Source: Taenia hydatigena
Taxonomy: Eukaryota > Platyhelminthes > Cestoda > Cyclophyllidea > Taeniidae
Assembly: GCA_036345935.2 (NCBI GenBank)
Contig: JADWOT020000001.1
Span: 26,259,232-26,323,231 of the forward strand
Reading direction: 5' to 3'
DNA: 64,000 nucleotides
The position numbers were made by a program, and so were the translations under genes. Below are positions 63,107-64,000 of this stretch, piece after piece. The notes under the pieces are model-generated. The model made no database searches. It was not told where the DNA came from and saw only the letters and a program-made list of their open reading frames with translations. The first letter of the stretch is position 1. Every line of letters begins with the position of its first letter.

Positions 63107-64000
63107 AGTACGAACGCACATGTCAATCTTCACATTTGGTCACGATTGCAAAACAATAGCTTCAAGCAGCTAGCAGATGATTCTTAAGTCAATGGCAAAT
63201 GTATAAGGATCGCATGAGTGGCAGCGAGCTCGATGCTACAACCACCATGACTTGGTGTGAAATCGCAAGGCTATCACATGCTCGAGGTGAGGTCCATTTG
63301 AACCATTTACACTGCCTACTACGTGGCAGACATGGTGTATGTAATCAGCACTACTGTCATGACCAGATGATTAAGCGAAGGACAACGCACTCAGTCTGCA
63401 CACTTCACAGCTTAGACCATGCGCACTCTGTGGCCGTTCTCTCGGTGTTGGGCATAATGCGTCACAAATGAGTGGACATTACACAGTAGCTACAACCTCA
63501 CCGTCAATGGAGCAGAAGGGGAGATTGGCATCATGCAGTGTTTGCAGATACACACCCATTAATTGTCTTCAGTAGCACCTACACGAGCCACACTGTAGTG
63601 ATATGCACAAGTTCTCATCTGCTTTACAAGTGAATTGCTGTGCCAATTTAGAACCTCACAACACAGCACATCTGGTGCTACAACCATTACAGCGTTGTCA
63701 AATGAATCGGCATTTGCTAAACACAAGCGAAATCGCATTTCAATGGCAGCAGCATGGCCGGACGGAGGCTAGCAAACTGCTTTGAAGCAACTTGTTATGC
63801 CCCTGACACCAACAACACGCGACATTGGGTGTGCGTCAAATGAACTGTTCATTGTCCTACCACATAACGTCGTTGTGGAGCTGTGTGTTGGAAGTGACGC
63901 GGCTGTGTAACAACCACCAGCGAAGGACACATTTATTTCCCACTTTCGACAGCTCAGCAAGCAACGCCATGCTAAAGGGTTACAGCAGGTGCGGACAATG
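63107..64000 (+). repeat. Block A, copy 3 (partial, runs off window)
   Basis: From AGTACGAACG at 63,107 the sequence follows 50,772-51,665 (offset 12,335) with very few differences, and continues to the window end. If the copy is full length beyond this point, a third gene A would lie a few kb to the right. The left breakpoint is inside block A, so this copy is truncated on that side. Confidence 0.9.

Noticed and set aside
1..64000. CRISPR arrays, bacterial operons, rRNA or tRNA genes
   Set aside because: No regularly spaced short repeats, no operon-like gene packing and no cloverleaf or rRNA sequence were recognised; the gene structure is eukaryotic.

Overview
The window looks like eukaryotic nuclear DNA from a taeniid-type tapeworm (cyclophyllidean cestode: Taenia, Echinococcus or a relative). 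The evidence is as follows. Genes are split by GT..AG introns, have TATA boxes about 38 bp before the start codon and AATAAA poly(A) signals. Four genes encode secreted proteins built from fibronectin type III (FN3) exons, each with phase 1 at both ends, behind a 79-nt signal-peptide exon. This is the architecture and motif pattern of the EG95 / TSOL18 / 45W family of host-protective oncosphere antigens. The genus cannot be fixed from the sequence alone.

Layout. Positions 1-8,245 and 27,892-36,137 are the two arms of a very large inverted repeat. Each arm carries one copy of a two-FN3-domain gene, here called gene B: B1 on the minus strand at 4,134-6,883 and B2 on the plus strand at 29,257-32,003. 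A second block of 16-17 kb occurs twice in direct orientation, at 10,567-26,791 and 41,085-58,047. Each copy carries a three-FN3-domain gene, here called gene A: A1 at 23,278-25,294 and A2 at 54,534-56,551. A third copy of the block starts at 63,107 and runs off the window end. The B2 arm lies inside a module (26,794-36,697) bounded by 536-bp inverted repeats. A further divergent inverted paralogue of block A backbone fills 36,162 to about 38,450. The sequence between genes is mostly these duplications plus an older dispersed repeat family; 8,246-9,700, 38,451-41,084 and 58,048-59,542 hold nothing I recognise. I see no transposase, reverse transcriptase, rRNA, tRNA or CRISPR.

The right-hand end (59,543-62,009, minus strand) holds the C-terminal exons of a conserved housekeeping gene, the clathrin assembly protein AP180/PICALM. 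It is probably the native single-copy neighbour of the antigen cluster.

The four antigen genes share core-promoter and 5' leader sequence, exon-1 length and intron phase, so they descend from one ancestor and are likely co-expressed. They differ in FN3 number (A three, B two) and in C-terminal exon: A ends in a short Cys-rich tail with no hydrophobic stretch, B in a moderately hydrophobic tail. FN3-like relics (about 12,290 and 17,714, with counterparts at 43,999 and 49,836) and an orphan signal-peptide ORF show that the locus has gained and lost family members.
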